From the NCBI GenBank assembly GCA_964645625.1, contig CAZYAI010000034.1:1-26525 (forward strand): 26,525 bases of DNA, written 5' to 3'. This DNA comes from AB-137-C09 sp964645625 (GTDB lineage: Bacteria; Pseudomonadota; Zetaproteobacteria; Mariprofundales; Mariprofundaceae). The notes beneath the pieces are model-generated. The model was not told the origin of the DNA. It saw only the letters and a program-made list of their open reading frames with translations, and made no database searches. The position numbers and the translations under genes are program-made. This document shows positions 7,754-15,641 of the stretch, piece by piece. Position 1 is the stretch's first letter. The number at the start of each line of letters is the position of its first letter.

Positions 7754-8782
7754 CTACCACGTTTTTCGCACCAATCGCACGGGCTTACCATTAACATAAC
7801 CCAAGGCATAAATCACGATGCGGTAGCGTGTTGGACCAATCCAACCGCCATCAGCAGGTAGTGCCGTGTAGCTATCACATGCCACTGCCATCATTGCAGC
7901 GGCTGATAATGGTGCTGCAAGCGCACAATTTGGCGATGTTGAAGGGTAGGCTGCTACATTGCTACCATTAGGGTAGGCAGTTGCTGCCCCAGCAGGGTAA
8001 GGTGCTGCTGCAGGAATCGGCGTAGGTGTTAACGCCAAGTTATACGGGTCGTAAATGTATGGATCCAACGGAATAAGTTGAATATCACGCTCACCATAAG
8101 CATCAGCAACACCTGCGGTGAGCCATGCAATCGCACCATTTTCTGGGATGTCATCCCCCATAACTGGCGGATTGGCATGGGGTAACTTAGGAATGGTTGG
8201 TGCGATATTACCATAGGCATCAATATCAATTTTAATGTAGCGCGGCAACTTAACACTGATATTTTCAAACGAAGGCAGAGTGGTTTGTGCATCAGGCCAA
8301 CTGATGGCGCGCGCCGCTAATGGTGTATTATCAAAATACATCACCGCACCCGTAGTTTCACCAAATGTATCTGCCAAAACAGTATCCGTATCACCAATGC
8401 GAACAGGGCCAGGGTTAGCAAGGTTTGCCATCAACTCACCAAAATCACCACGCACCGTTGAAATTACACCACCACGATTGGGCGGTTCCGTAAAAGGAGC
8501 TACACCCGCGCCGTTGCGTAGGTAGTTACCAGATGTTCCGCCAGGATAATTGGCGTAACTATCCATCTCGGCATCGGCGTTGAGTACCCATTGCATATAA
8601 TTCGCTGCGGTTTCAGCATAATAATAGCCTTGCGTGGTTTTTTGTGCTGCTGCACTCATTTTTTGCGATGACAAACTACCAAAATACACGGTCAAGGCGA
8701 GCATGGTCAACAGTGCTAAAATAATCAACGAAGTAGGTAAAACGAACCCCGTTTCTTTATGCGAGGAAAGGTGTGTAGGCAT
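7754..8782 (-). CDS. pilX: Type IV pilus minor pilin PilX-like
   Basis: A 342-residue protein with a type III (prepilin) N-terminus: basic leader to Gly12, then FVLPTSLIILALLTMLALTV as the hydrophobic helix. Position +5 after the cleavage site is Thr rather than Glu, as is usual for PilX-type pilins. The PilX N-terminal helix continues through the region ending YYYAETAANYMQW (52-64). The large C-terminal domain is rich in Pro, Ala and Tyr with a low-complexity stretch at about 250-285, and ends with YRIVIYALGYVNGKPVRLVR, typical of PilX. The ATG overlaps the pilW stop by one base (TGATG), with GGAG nine bases upstream. It is the last gene of the minor pilin set; pilY1 and pilE, which often follow in other bacteria, are absent. 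Confidence 0.85.
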   Translation of the reverse strand: MPTHLSSHKETGFVLPTSLIILALLTMLALTVYFGSLSSQKMSAAAQKTTQGYYYAETAANYMQWVLNADAEMDSYANYPGGTSGNYLRNGAGVAPFTEPPNRGGVISTVRGDFGELMANLANPGPVRIGDTDTVLADTFGETTGAVMYFDNTPLAARAISWPDAQTTLPSFENISVKLPRYIKIDIDAYGNIAPTIPKLPHANPPVMGDDIPENGAIAWLTAGVADAYGERDIQLIPLDPYIYDPYNLALTPTPIPAAAPYPAGAATAYPNGSNVAAYPSTSPNCALAAPLSAAAMMAVACDSYTALPADGGWIGPTRYRIVIYALGYVNGKPVRLVRKTW

Positions 8783-9348
8783 CAGTTACGGCTCCATATT
8801 TTAAAACTCAAACTGACTGTTTTGAGGTTTTTATCGGGGTCGGTGTACAATGAATAGAGATCAATATTTAAAAACGAAGCTGTATAGGGATTGACTCCCA
8901 ACGGTGTTACAACCATACCATTGACTGGATCAAGGTCGCGGATCAGTTGTTGTGCAAAACCATTATTGCACAAGCCTGTGGTAACACTGATAGGACGTTT
9001 CCAACGAATTTCATAATAGGGCGGCACACTATTAGGGTATTGCCGGTATTCAAAGAAACCTGTGCAAATGCTATCAATGGGAGTGTAAGTCACCGTAGTT
9101 ACAGGGCCTGCATTAACCACAGAGGTTAAGTTGCCTTGTGCGCTGCGCAGTTCCGTTTGTATAATATGCGAAGCCGTATACAAATCACCCAGCCGTTCCG
9201 TACGATCAGCCAACGTCGTTGCAAGCCGTGTGTTATTCACAAACAAGGATACAGCTCCAGCCAAGATTACCATACCGATGACCATGGTAATCATCAATTC
9301 AATCATGGTGAAGCCGCGCGCATTATGGTGGTACAATGTAGAATTCAT
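8782..9348 (-). CDS. pilW: Type IV pilus minor pilin PilW-like
   Basis: A 188-residue prepilin. The motif ARGFTMIELM gives cleavage after Gly12 and Glu at +5, followed by a hydrophobic helix (VIGMVILAGAVSLFV). PilD would process and N-methylate it, and it would join the tip-initiation complex with FimT/FimU, PilV and PilX. I prefer the ATG at 9348, which has TGAGG six bases upstream. An ATG at 9360 overlapping the pilV stop (TAATG) would add four residues but has no ribosome-binding site. It is shorter than many PilW proteins, with a compact C-terminal domain ending LSFKIWSRN. It overlaps pilX by one base. Confidence 0.83.
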   Translation of the reverse strand: MNSTLYHHNARGFTMIELMITMVIGMVILAGAVSLFVNNTRLATTLADRTERLGDLYTASHIIQTELRSAQGNLTSVVNAGPVTTVTYTPIDSICTGFFEYRQYPNSVPPYYEIRWKRPISVTTGLCNNGFAQQLIRDLDPVNGMVVTPLGVNPYTASFLNIDLYSLYTDPDKNLKTVSLSFKIWSRN

Positions 9349-9359
9349 CACATGCCTCA

Positions 9360-9848
9360 TTATGGTCGCGTTAGGTGGGTAAGCATAACCGATTTGGTTT
9401 CACCTTTATAATCCCAGCTAACGGTCACTGTGCGAATTTGGGGGGATAGTCCTGTAGGTACACCATAAGGATCAAGTATTGGGATATTACTCCATGTTGG
9501 CACCCCAGTGCCAGTCATCGGTGCCATAGCATTAGAGGTATTTGCCGTGATCGAAAAAGCCTTGGCATTGCTACCCGTTGGCGTACAAGCCGTGGGTGTA
9601 TTCAACGTCAAGGTCACCAAGCCTGCCACGCAATCGACTTGCGGCGGTAGCGTGGTATTGCTCTGCTGCCAACTTTCAATAATCTGTTCTGCCATGTGCA
9701 CAGCAACCAAACGCTCTTGGGATAATTGCTCGCTACGAATAATCGCAGCATAGAATGATTGCAATGCCAACGCACCAATACTCACAATCACCATCGAAAG
9801 CATTGCCTCGACCAATGTAAAACCAGACTGCTGTTGCCTACCTGTCAC
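9360..9848 (-). CDS. pilV: Type IV pilus minor pilin PilV-like
   Basis: A 162-residue prepilin with the motif SGFTLVEAMLSMVIVSIGAL: cleavage after Gly and Glu at +5. The text HMAEQIIESW after the helix is typical of PilV. I prefer the GTG start at 9848, because AAGGAG sits exactly six bases upstream and the start then follows the fimT stop by 14 bases. An ATG at 9872 would overlap fimT by 10 bases and lacks a visible ribosome-binding site. Cys at about residues 71 and 88 (VDCVAG, PTACTP) may form a disulfide. It works with PilW, PilX and FimT to prime pilus assembly in the inner membrane. Confidence 0.85.
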   Translation of the reverse strand: MTGRQQQSGFTLVEAMLSMVIVSIGALALQSFYAAIIRSEQLSQERLVAVHMAEQIIESWQQSNTTLPPQVDCVAGLVTLTLNTPTACTPTGSNAKAFSITANTSNAMAPMTGTGVPTWSNIPILDPYGVPTGLSPQIRTVTVSWDYKGETKSVMLTHLTRP

Positions 9849-9862
9849 CGTGTACTCCTTGC

Positions 9863-10399
9863 TTACAGACATTGATTATTAGCGACTTCTTGTTGGTTAC
9901 ACCTACGAGCGCGCCCCACTGTGTTGATGATAACCCGATTCATAGATGTGGAAGATACAACATCAACCGTAGAGTTTTTAGCCGTACCTTGGGAAGAAAA
10001 GCTGATGTTAGCTGGAACCGTAGCGGTCGTGTTTTTTGCCACCATCAGTAAAGAACTAGAAAAATTATCAAACGCCACATTGACCTTCTTACACCTCAAA
10101 CATGTCTGCGCAGCCGTCGTGTCAGCATCGTAGGTGTAACTATAAGCATCAAAGACAATCCATACTTTGCGACTTTCTGCCATCGCTGTAACCCGCGCCT
10201 CCTTCATGTGAAACATCAAGGAGTGTGCGCCATTTTTAGCCGCACCATCGTGCAACCATTTCTGCATGGCGGGGATGCCAATCGTCCCCATAACACCTAA
10301 AATAGCGATGACGATCATGACCTCAATGAGGGTAAATCCTCTCTTCGCTTGCGCCTGACGGTCGCTTGTGTTTAGCTTTGGCTCAATGCGTACATTCAT
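9863..10399 (-). CDS. fimT: Type IV pilus minor pilin FimT/GspH-like
   Basis: A 178-residue pseudopilin. KRGFTLIEVMIVIAILGVMG gives cleavage after Gly21, Glu at +5 and a classic N-terminal helix. The GspH/FimT signature follows: PAMQKWLHDGAAKNGAHSL, then VTAMAESRKVW. A CLRC pair and a C-terminal loop (RRCNQQEVANNQC) are likely disulfide sites. The start is uncertain. I chose the ATG at 10399, weakly preceded by GGAT; in-frame starts at 10405 (ATG), 10429 (ATG) and 10453 (GTG) would lengthen the leader. Any of these overlaps the 5' end of the divergent penicillin-binding protein gene. FimT proteins of this family can bind DNA during natural transformation in some bacteria; nothing here tests that. 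Confidence 0.85.
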   Translation of the reverse strand: MNVRIEPKLNTSDRQAQAKRGFTLIEVMIVIAILGVMGTIGIPAMQKWLHDGAAKNGAHSLMFHMKEARVTAMAESRKVWIVFDAYSYTYDADTTAAQTCLRCKKVNVAFDNFSSSLLMVAKNTTATVPANISFSSQGTAKNSTVDVVSSTSMNRVIINTVGRARRCNQQEVANNQCL

Positions 10400-12902
10400 T
10401 CTCATATCCAAAGTTCTGACTGCTCTCATACTTCTTGCTGTGATCTGCGGCACAGTAGCATATTACCATTTTGCCAGCAACCTTCCGACGCTGGTATCAC
10501 TTGCTGCTTATCAACCGCCGCTCGCCAGTCGTATTTACAATACACAAGGCGAACTCTTAGCGGAATACGCCGATCAGCATCGCATTCTGACACCAACACA
10601 AGACATCCCGCAACGTTTGCGCAATGCTTTTCTTGCAGCGGAAGATCAACAGTTCTACCAACACCCTGGTATTAACCCCGTACGCATTGTTTCTGCTGCA
10701 ATAAGCAATTACTTTGCAGGGCATGCAGTACAAGGTGGTAGTACGATCACCCAACAAGTGGTAAAAAACTTTTTATTGAGTTCTGAACGCACTTACACAC
10801 GCAAAATCAAAGAGGCAATTCTTGCCTACCGTATTGAGCAGGTTTTTTCTAAGGACGATATTCTCTACCTCTATCTGAATGAAATTTTCCTCGGTCGTGG
10901 CTCCTATGGTGTAACCTCGGCTGCATGGCGTTACTTTGGCAAACGCCTAGATGAACTAAGCTTGGCAGAGTGCGCAACCTTGGCAGGTTTACCCAAGGCA
11001 CCATCTGCTTATGGCCCTCATTCACACCCTGAAGCGGCATTAAAGCGGCGGAATATTGTGTTATTACTGATGAAAAACAGTGGCTTAGCAACAGAGGCAG
11101 AAGTAGCCCAAGCGAAATCTGAGCCTATTCATGCGCTACGCCATCTGCCAGGCAACAATTTAAAAGACTCTTACGGCAATGAGATCTATAATCAACTGGC
11201 TGCCCGTTTTGGTGAAACCACATTGCGCCGTCAGGGCTTAACTGTAATCGTCCCTTATCAACCTGCCATGCAAGATGCTGCCACACGGGCTGTCCGTCAT
11301 AATTTGTTGGAGCTGGAGCAGCGTCAGTTTTACCGTGTTCCCAAGGTACTTCCTACAGGTCAATGGCAAGCGACCTTGGAGCACTGGAAACGAAAACAGG
11401 GCAAGCCACATGATTTAGCAAGCGATGAAATCGTGCCAGCTTTAGTTGAAGTGGTTATGGATAATGGTGATTTACAGGTCAATGATGGTTTACACCGTTG
11501 GCGTATCAGTAAACCACGTTGGCAATGGGCAAGGGTTACAGCGCAAGAAACACATCCGCGCCATTGGTTGGTGGGTGATCAAGTGTACCTGCAAGGGTTA
11601 GGTGATGGTGGCGTGCGCTTAACACAAAAACCCTCCATTCAATCAGCTTTGTATGCTGTTGATCTGCACCATGGTACAGTGTTAGCACGAGTGGGTGGAT
11701 TTGACTTCAAGTTTAGTGGTTTTGACCGCGTATCTCACAGCAAACGGCAACCTGGTTCTTCATTTAAACCCTTATTATACACCGTCGCAATGGATCATGG
11801 CATGACGCCAGCCAGTATCGTTATGGACACCCCCATTGTCTTCGACACAGGCGGAACCGATGGTTTTTGGCGACCAGAAAACTACAAAAACCGTTTTGCA
11901 GGCGCGGTGACTGTACGCGATGCCTTGGAACATTCACGCAACCTTGCATCCATTAAAATCTTGCAAGATATTGGTGTAAAAACCTTCACCCGTAAACTGG
12001 CAGACTTTCCATTAGAACGCATGTTCCCCAATCAATTGGCTTTGGCACTGGGTGTTACCGAGGTTTCGCTCAAAGGATTAACAGAATCCTATATTCCTTT
12101 GGCTGATCGTGGTTACAAATGGACACCTGTAAGTGTACAACACATTCAAGACCGTAGTGGTCGTACGCTACACCGCGCTGTGTCAGGTCAACGTTGCCAA
12201 GTGTGCCACGTTGACCCTGTGTTGGCCGTAAGTGACAGCATGCAACCAGCAGAACGCATTATCTCCGCTGAAACAGCATTTCTAGCAACCAATATGATGC
12301 ATGGTGTAATTGAGCGTGGCACAGGACGTAAAGCAAAGGCATTAAATCGCCCTGCTGCTGGCAAAACCGGAACCACCAACGATCAAGTGGATGCATGGTT
12401 TATGGGCTATACTGCGGATGTGTTAACAGGTGTATGGACAGGTAAAGATACACCTGTATCGATGGGGCATAGTGAAACAGGGGCGCATGCCGCGCTACCT
12501 GCATGGTTAGAAGCGATGCAGGCGTTTCATAAAGATATACCAGTGCATGACTTCAAAGCACCCGAAGGGATTGAATGGGTAATGATTGACCGCAAAACAG
12601 GGCATTTGGCTAATGCTGCGACCCGCGATCGTCTTTTGGAGTCCTTCAAAGTCGGTACAGCCCCTCAAGCTGGTGATGTCTACCCAGTGTACCCCAGTTA
12701 CTCACCTGAAACAGGGGAAGTAGTTGGCAGTGAACCAGTGACTGCTCCAGCCATGGTTCCAGCACCTGCTGCTGCGCTCGCATCACCAAGGAACCCCGTC
12801 ACGACAACGCCGCAGGCACAGCAAGCCACTCCGCCTGCACCACGCGCCTTACCACCTGTGACGCGCTCTGCAACACATGACTTTTTTAACGACGAGTTAT
12901 AA
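10386..12902 (+). CDS. mrcA: Class A penicillin-binding protein (PBP1a type)
   Basis: A bifunctional peptidoglycan synthase of 838 residues. A membrane anchor spans about 5-24. The glycosyltransferase domain has the catalytic Glu86 in EDQQFYQHPG (86-95), then GGSTITQQ, KEAILAYRIE and LNEIFLGRGSYG. The transpeptidase domain has SSFK (Ser458 nucleophile, Lys461), SRN (517-519) and KTG (660-662). The OB-like domain between them is present, as in PBP1a. A Pro/Ala/Thr-rich tail of about 70 residues ends the protein. Glycan polymerisation and cross-linking occur in the periplasm. I chose ATG 10386 because the membrane segment starts just after it; a GTG at 10368 is possible, and neither has a clear ribosome-binding site. 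The 5' end overlaps fimT on the other strand. radC follows 8 bases after its stop. Confidence 0.93.
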   Translation: MRTFILISKVLTALILLAVICGTVAYYHFASNLPTLVSLAAYQPPLASRIYNTQGELLAEYADQHRILTPTQDIPQRLRNAFLAAEDQQFYQHPGINPVRIVSAAISNYFAGHAVQGGSTITQQVVKNFLLSSERTYTRKIKEAILAYRIEQVFSKDDILYLYLNEIFLGRGSYGVTSAAWRYFGKRLDELSLAECATLAGLPKAPSAYGPHSHPEAALKRRNIVLLLMKNSGLATEAEVAQAKSEPIHALRHLPGNNLKDSYGNEIYNQLAARFGETTLRRQGLTVIVPYQPAMQDAATRAVRHNLLELEQRQFYRVPKVLPTGQWQATLEHWKRKQGKPHDLASDEIVPALVEVVMDNGDLQVNDGLHRWRISKPRWQWARVTAQETHPRHWLVGDQVYLQGLGDGGVRLTQKPSIQSALYAVDLHHGTVLARVGGFDFKFSGFDRVSHSKRQPGSSFKPLLYTVAMDHGMTPASIVMDTPIVFDTGGTDGFWRPENYKNRFAGAVTVRDALEHSRNLASIKILQDIGVKTFTRKLADFPLERMFPNQLALALGVTEVSLKGLTESYIPLADRGYKWTPVSVQHIQDRSGRTLHRAVSGQRCQVCHVDPVLAVSDSMQPAERIISAETAFLATNMMHGVIERGTGRKAKALNRPAAGKTGTTNDQVDAWFMGYTADVLTGVWTGKDTPVSMGHSETGAHAALPAWLEAMQAFHKDIPVHDFKAPEGIEWVMIDRKTGHLANAATRDRLLESFKVGTAPQAGDVYPVYPSYSPETGEVVGSEPVTAPAMVPAPAAALASPRNPVTTTPQAQQATPPAPRALPPVTRSATHDFFNDEL

Positions 12903-12910
12903 ACACAGCC

Positions 12911-13600
12911 ATGGCTGATGAAGGTGTACAACATCACCGTCAGCGTTTGCGCGAACGCTTTTTTCGTCATGGCTTGTCAGGGTTCCAAGATTATGAAATC
13001 TTAGAGCTACTGCTTACCTATGCCATTCCGCGCAAAGATGTGAAGCCGCTGGCCAAGGCATTATTAGACAAGTTTGGCTCACTGGCAGCTGTGATGGATG
13101 CTTCGCCTGATGCCATTGAATCACTACCAGGCTTGGGGCGAACCAGTGCGCTACTGATTCATTTGGTGCGTGATCTTAACGGTCGCTACCTACTATCAGA
13201 ACTACCACAAAAAGATTTATTAAATTCACCGCAAAGCGTGAAGGATCTTTTGCGTTTACGCTTGCAAGGTCGCCAAACGGAATGCTTTGGTGTTGTCTTT
13301 ATGGATCAACAACACCATTACATCGAACTAAAAATTTTGTTTGAAGGCACGGTAGATCGCGCTGCCGTTTACCCGCGAGAGATCATGCGTCATGCCCTAG
13401 CACTACAAGCTAAGGCTCTGATTCTATTCCACAACCACCCAGGTGGCAGCCCACAAGCAAGCCAAGCAGACATTGATTTAACCACTCACATTGAAGTTGC
13501 ATGCAACGCTTTGGACCTACGTTTACTGGATCATTTTTTGGTTGCAGGTGATAAAGTGCTTTCATTTCGCGAGCATGGATGGTACCGCCCAAGCAATTAA
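12911..13600 (+). CDS. radC: RadC family (UPF0758) protein, MPN/JAB domain
   Basis: A 229-residue RadC protein of normal length. Residues 1-90 form the helix-hairpin-helix part, with SLPGLGRTSALLIH at 71-84. The MPN/JAB domain has Glu145 in FEGTVD, the metal-binding HNHPGGSPQASQAD at 174-187 (His174, His176, Asp187) and a C-terminal FREHGWY. The family was once linked to DNA repair, but its biochemical role is still unsettled. It starts 8 bases after the penicillin-binding protein gene in the same direction, so is probably co-transcribed, with no strong ribosome-binding site visible. Confidence 0.93.
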   Translation: MADEGVQHHRQRLRERFFRHGLSGFQDYEILELLLTYAIPRKDVKPLAKALLDKFGSLAAVMDASPDAIESLPGLGRTSALLIHLVRDLNGRYLLSELPQKDLLNSPQSVKDLLRLRLQGRQTECFGVVFMDQQHHYIELKILFEGTVDRAAVYPREIMRHALALQAKALILFHNHPGGSPQASQADIDLTTHIEVACNALDLRLLDHFLVAGDKVLSFREHGWYRPSN

Positions 13601-13722
13601 TGTGGGTTTTAAGCTGTTGTTATCCCCTGCTAGTGTTTTATTTATCCCGCAACCACAAGATATTGTGATTACTATCAAGAAGCCACACAAAAACAAGCAT
13701 AAGTTATTGTAAATAAAGAAAG

Positions 13723-13844
13723 TATTCCACATGCCTAAAAAGTAAGCAAAACACCAAAGATTACCTTTATATGTTGAAAAACAAGGACTAAGGACATTTA
13801 TCCACAAAGTTATCCACAGGCTCATCCACAAGCACTGTGGAAAA
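13723..13844. promoter_or_regulatory. Cluster of DnaA-box sequences in the 385-base radC-oleC gap
   Basis: The gap 13601-13985 has no gene. Two perfect TTATCCACA boxes lie at 13798-13806 and 13810-13818, TCATCCACA (one mismatch) at 13822-13830, and TTTTCCACA on the minus strand at 13836-13844, which fits TTWTNCACA. The first three are spaced by exactly 12 bases. A further near match, TATTCCACA, lies at 13723-13731, next to an AT-rich stretch (about 13695-13725). This arrangement is typical of replication origins or of DnaA-titration sites. No dnaA, dnaN, mnmG or parAB gene is nearby, so whether it is oriC cannot be judged here. Confidence 0.65.
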
Positions 13845-13857
13845 CTTCACGTTTTTT

Positions 13858-13979
13858 GTAACCGTTCACCTGCCCTCCTGTTTTTTCTTCTGCAAGGCGA
13901 AAACGCGCAGTTTACGCTTTGGTAAATGAGCATTTTCAACGCAGCAGAGGGAAAAGAGGGGGGATAGGTGAACGGTTAC
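13858..13979. mobile_element. MITE-like 122-base dyad with 14-base perfect terminal repeats
   Basis: GTAACCGTTCACCT (13858-13871) is exactly inverted at 13966-13979. The dyad continues inward without gaps as two 58-base arms (13858-13915 and 13922-13979) around a six-base loop, GCTTTG. Many arm mismatches would be G-U pairs in RNA. A direct repeat ACGTTTTTT flanks it (13849-13857 and 13978-13986), overlapping the right end by two bases, like a target duplication. No transposase is present, so it would be non-autonomous. The GTAAC ends recall IS66-type termini, from memory only. The T7 run on the right could also let it act as a terminator for radC. Confidence 0.5.
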
Positions 13980-13985
13980 GTTTTT

Positions 13986-15641
13986 TTAGGCCAAGACCTC
14001 AACAGCCCAGGGAACTAACTTTTCACGGAATATCTTGGCGTTATGACGAATATCAACGGGAAAACCAGGGTGGAACAAAACTGTGTTAATACTGCCAGTG
14101 ACAGGGTTGTTGTGCGCCAATGCTAATAAGTCACGGCGAATATCGGCATGTTGACTTGGCTTAACGCCGCCGTTCAATTCAATGCACATCACAGGCTGAA
14201 CCTCACCTTCACGTTCAACACCGACCAATGCTGAACGGAATACCGCTTCATGCTGATTAAATACCGCCTCGCAAGGAATGGTGTACAATGTTTGATCTGC
14301 CAGCACAACACGATGCGATTTACGACCGCAGAACCAAATGCATCCTTGTTCATCACGGTAAGCCAAATCGCCCATGCGATGCCAAACATTACCATCCTCA
14401 TCGCTGATTTTTGCCAGTGCCGTGGATGCTTCGCGTTGGTAATAACTGCGCGTAACTTGCGCGCCAGAGACAACGATTTCGCCAATGTCACCATCTTCTA
14501 GTTCGCAGGCTTCACTCCATGTGGCAAGTTCCCCATCATCAATAGCGATAATGCGTAAGGCAATACCAGTAACAGGTTTACCCACGCATACACCACGACC
14601 TTGCGCCGTGCACGCTGCGGTTTCTGCTAAAATTTCCGTACTACTGATAGAGCAAACGGGCAAGGCTTCGGTCGCACCGTAAGGTGTGTACACCGCACAA
14701 CCCTCAGCCAACATAGGGGTAAATGCTGCTAACACACTGGCGGGAACAGGTGCCCCCGCAGAAATCACCCGCTTCAACGTTGGCAGGGTGATATGATGTT
14801 CTTGCCCATAAGCAGCAAGGTTACGAATCAGGGCGGGTGAGCCAAACATACTTTGAACACCAAAGACTTCAATCGCCGCCACCAAACGGCTTGGGTCAGC
14901 CTTAGCAGGCTGCGTAAAATCCATCTCAGGAATAACAGCAGTCATCCCCAAAGCTGGGGCAAACAGTGCAAACAAAGGGAAGGTCGGCAAATCAATATCG
15001 CCTGGCTGAATACCATACAAAGCTTGAAGCGCGTCCACTTGAGCAATGAAATTACCGTGATTATACACCACACCTTTAGGCACACCCGTGCTGCCGCTGG
15101 TGAATAAAATCGCAGCGGTTTCATCCGCTTCGGATGGAGCAATCGTATAAGAGCAATCCATAGGAATATAAGCAACCGCTTGCGCTAAATGGTAACCACC
15201 CCAAAACCAGCGCGTTCCTGTGCTGATGATAATACGCAACGATGCTTTTGCCCAAGAAAAAATCAACCGCGCCACCTGTGCTTTTGCCATGCCAATAAAG
15301 GCCTCTGGCTGGGCTTCATCAAGGCAGGTTTTTAGGTTCTTTACGCCCATGCCAGGGTCAACCAATACAGGCACAGCACCGATTTTGAACAGCGCAATGG
15401 TAAGAGCAAAAAAATCCGCACTGGGCGTAACCATTAGCACCGTGCGCATGCCGCGTGTAATACCCATGCGTTCCAGTGCAATGGCATAACGGTTACTGTT
15501 TTGTTCCAGTTGCAAAAATGTGTCGTGGGTGTAAGCCACACGCCCTGCGCTATCACGTCCATGAGGACAATATATGGCGATGGCATGCCCCTGTTGCTGC
15601 GCCATCTGACGAATACGACTGGCAATAGTTTCGATGCTCAT
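13986..15641 (-). CDS. oleC: OleC, beta-lactone synthetase (AMP-ligase superfamily)
   Basis: A 551-residue ANL-superfamily enzyme. In the Ole pathway OleC uses ATP to turn the 2-alkyl-3-hydroxy acid into a cis-beta-lactone, the precursor of the olefin. Visible motifs are the P-loop LFTSGSTGVPKG (179-190), YGATEALPV (321-329), GDLAYRDEQG (424-433), the hinge-like FCGRKSHRV (437-445) and a C-terminal HNAKIFREKL (533-542) with the conserved lysine. On sequence alone it could be called a long-chain acyl-CoA ligase; the overlap with oleB and oleA decides for OleC. Its ATG overlaps the oleB stop by four bases (ATGA). The stop TAA overlaps the flanking repeat of the MITE-like element. Confidence 0.9.
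   Translation of the reverse strand: MSIETIASRIRQMAQQQGHAIAIYCPHGRDSAGRVAYTHDTFLQLEQNSNRYAIALERMGITRGMRTVLMVTPSADFFALTIALFKIGAVPVLVDPGMGVKNLKTCLDEAQPEAFIGMAKAQVARLIFSWAKASLRIIISTGTRWFWGGYHLAQAVAYIPMDCSYTIAPSEADETAAILFTSGSTGVPKGVVYNHGNFIAQVDALQALYGIQPGDIDLPTFPLFALFAPALGMTAVIPEMDFTQPAKADPSRLVAAIEVFGVQSMFGSPALIRNLAAYGQEHHITLPTLKRVISAGAPVPASVLAAFTPMLAEGCAVYTPYGATEALPVCSISSTEILAETAACTAQGRGVCVGKPVTGIALRIIAIDDGELATWSEACELEDGDIGEIVVSGAQVTRSYYQREASTALAKISDEDGNVWHRMGDLAYRDEQGCIWFCGRKSHRVVLADQTLYTIPCEAVFNQHEAVFRSALVGVEREGEVQPVMCIELNGGVKPSQHADIRRDLLALAHNNPVTGSINTVLFHPGFPVDIRHNAKIFREKLVPWAVEVLA

Noticed and set aside
12190..12220. CQVCH in the penicillin-binding protein, a perfect CxxCH haem c motif in a periplasmic region.
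   Set aside because: E. coli PBP1a has, as I recall, a CxxC pair in about the same loop, so this is most likely a family disulfide or metal site with His by chance.
13491..13831. Open frames on both strands over the radC end and the DnaA-box gap.
   Set aside because: No ribosome-binding site, odd composition, and they run through AT-rich regulatory sequence.
13986..15641. Annotation as long-chain fatty acid-CoA ligase.
   Set aside because: The motifs fit the whole ANL superfamily, but the coupled oleB and oleA genes make OleC much more likely.
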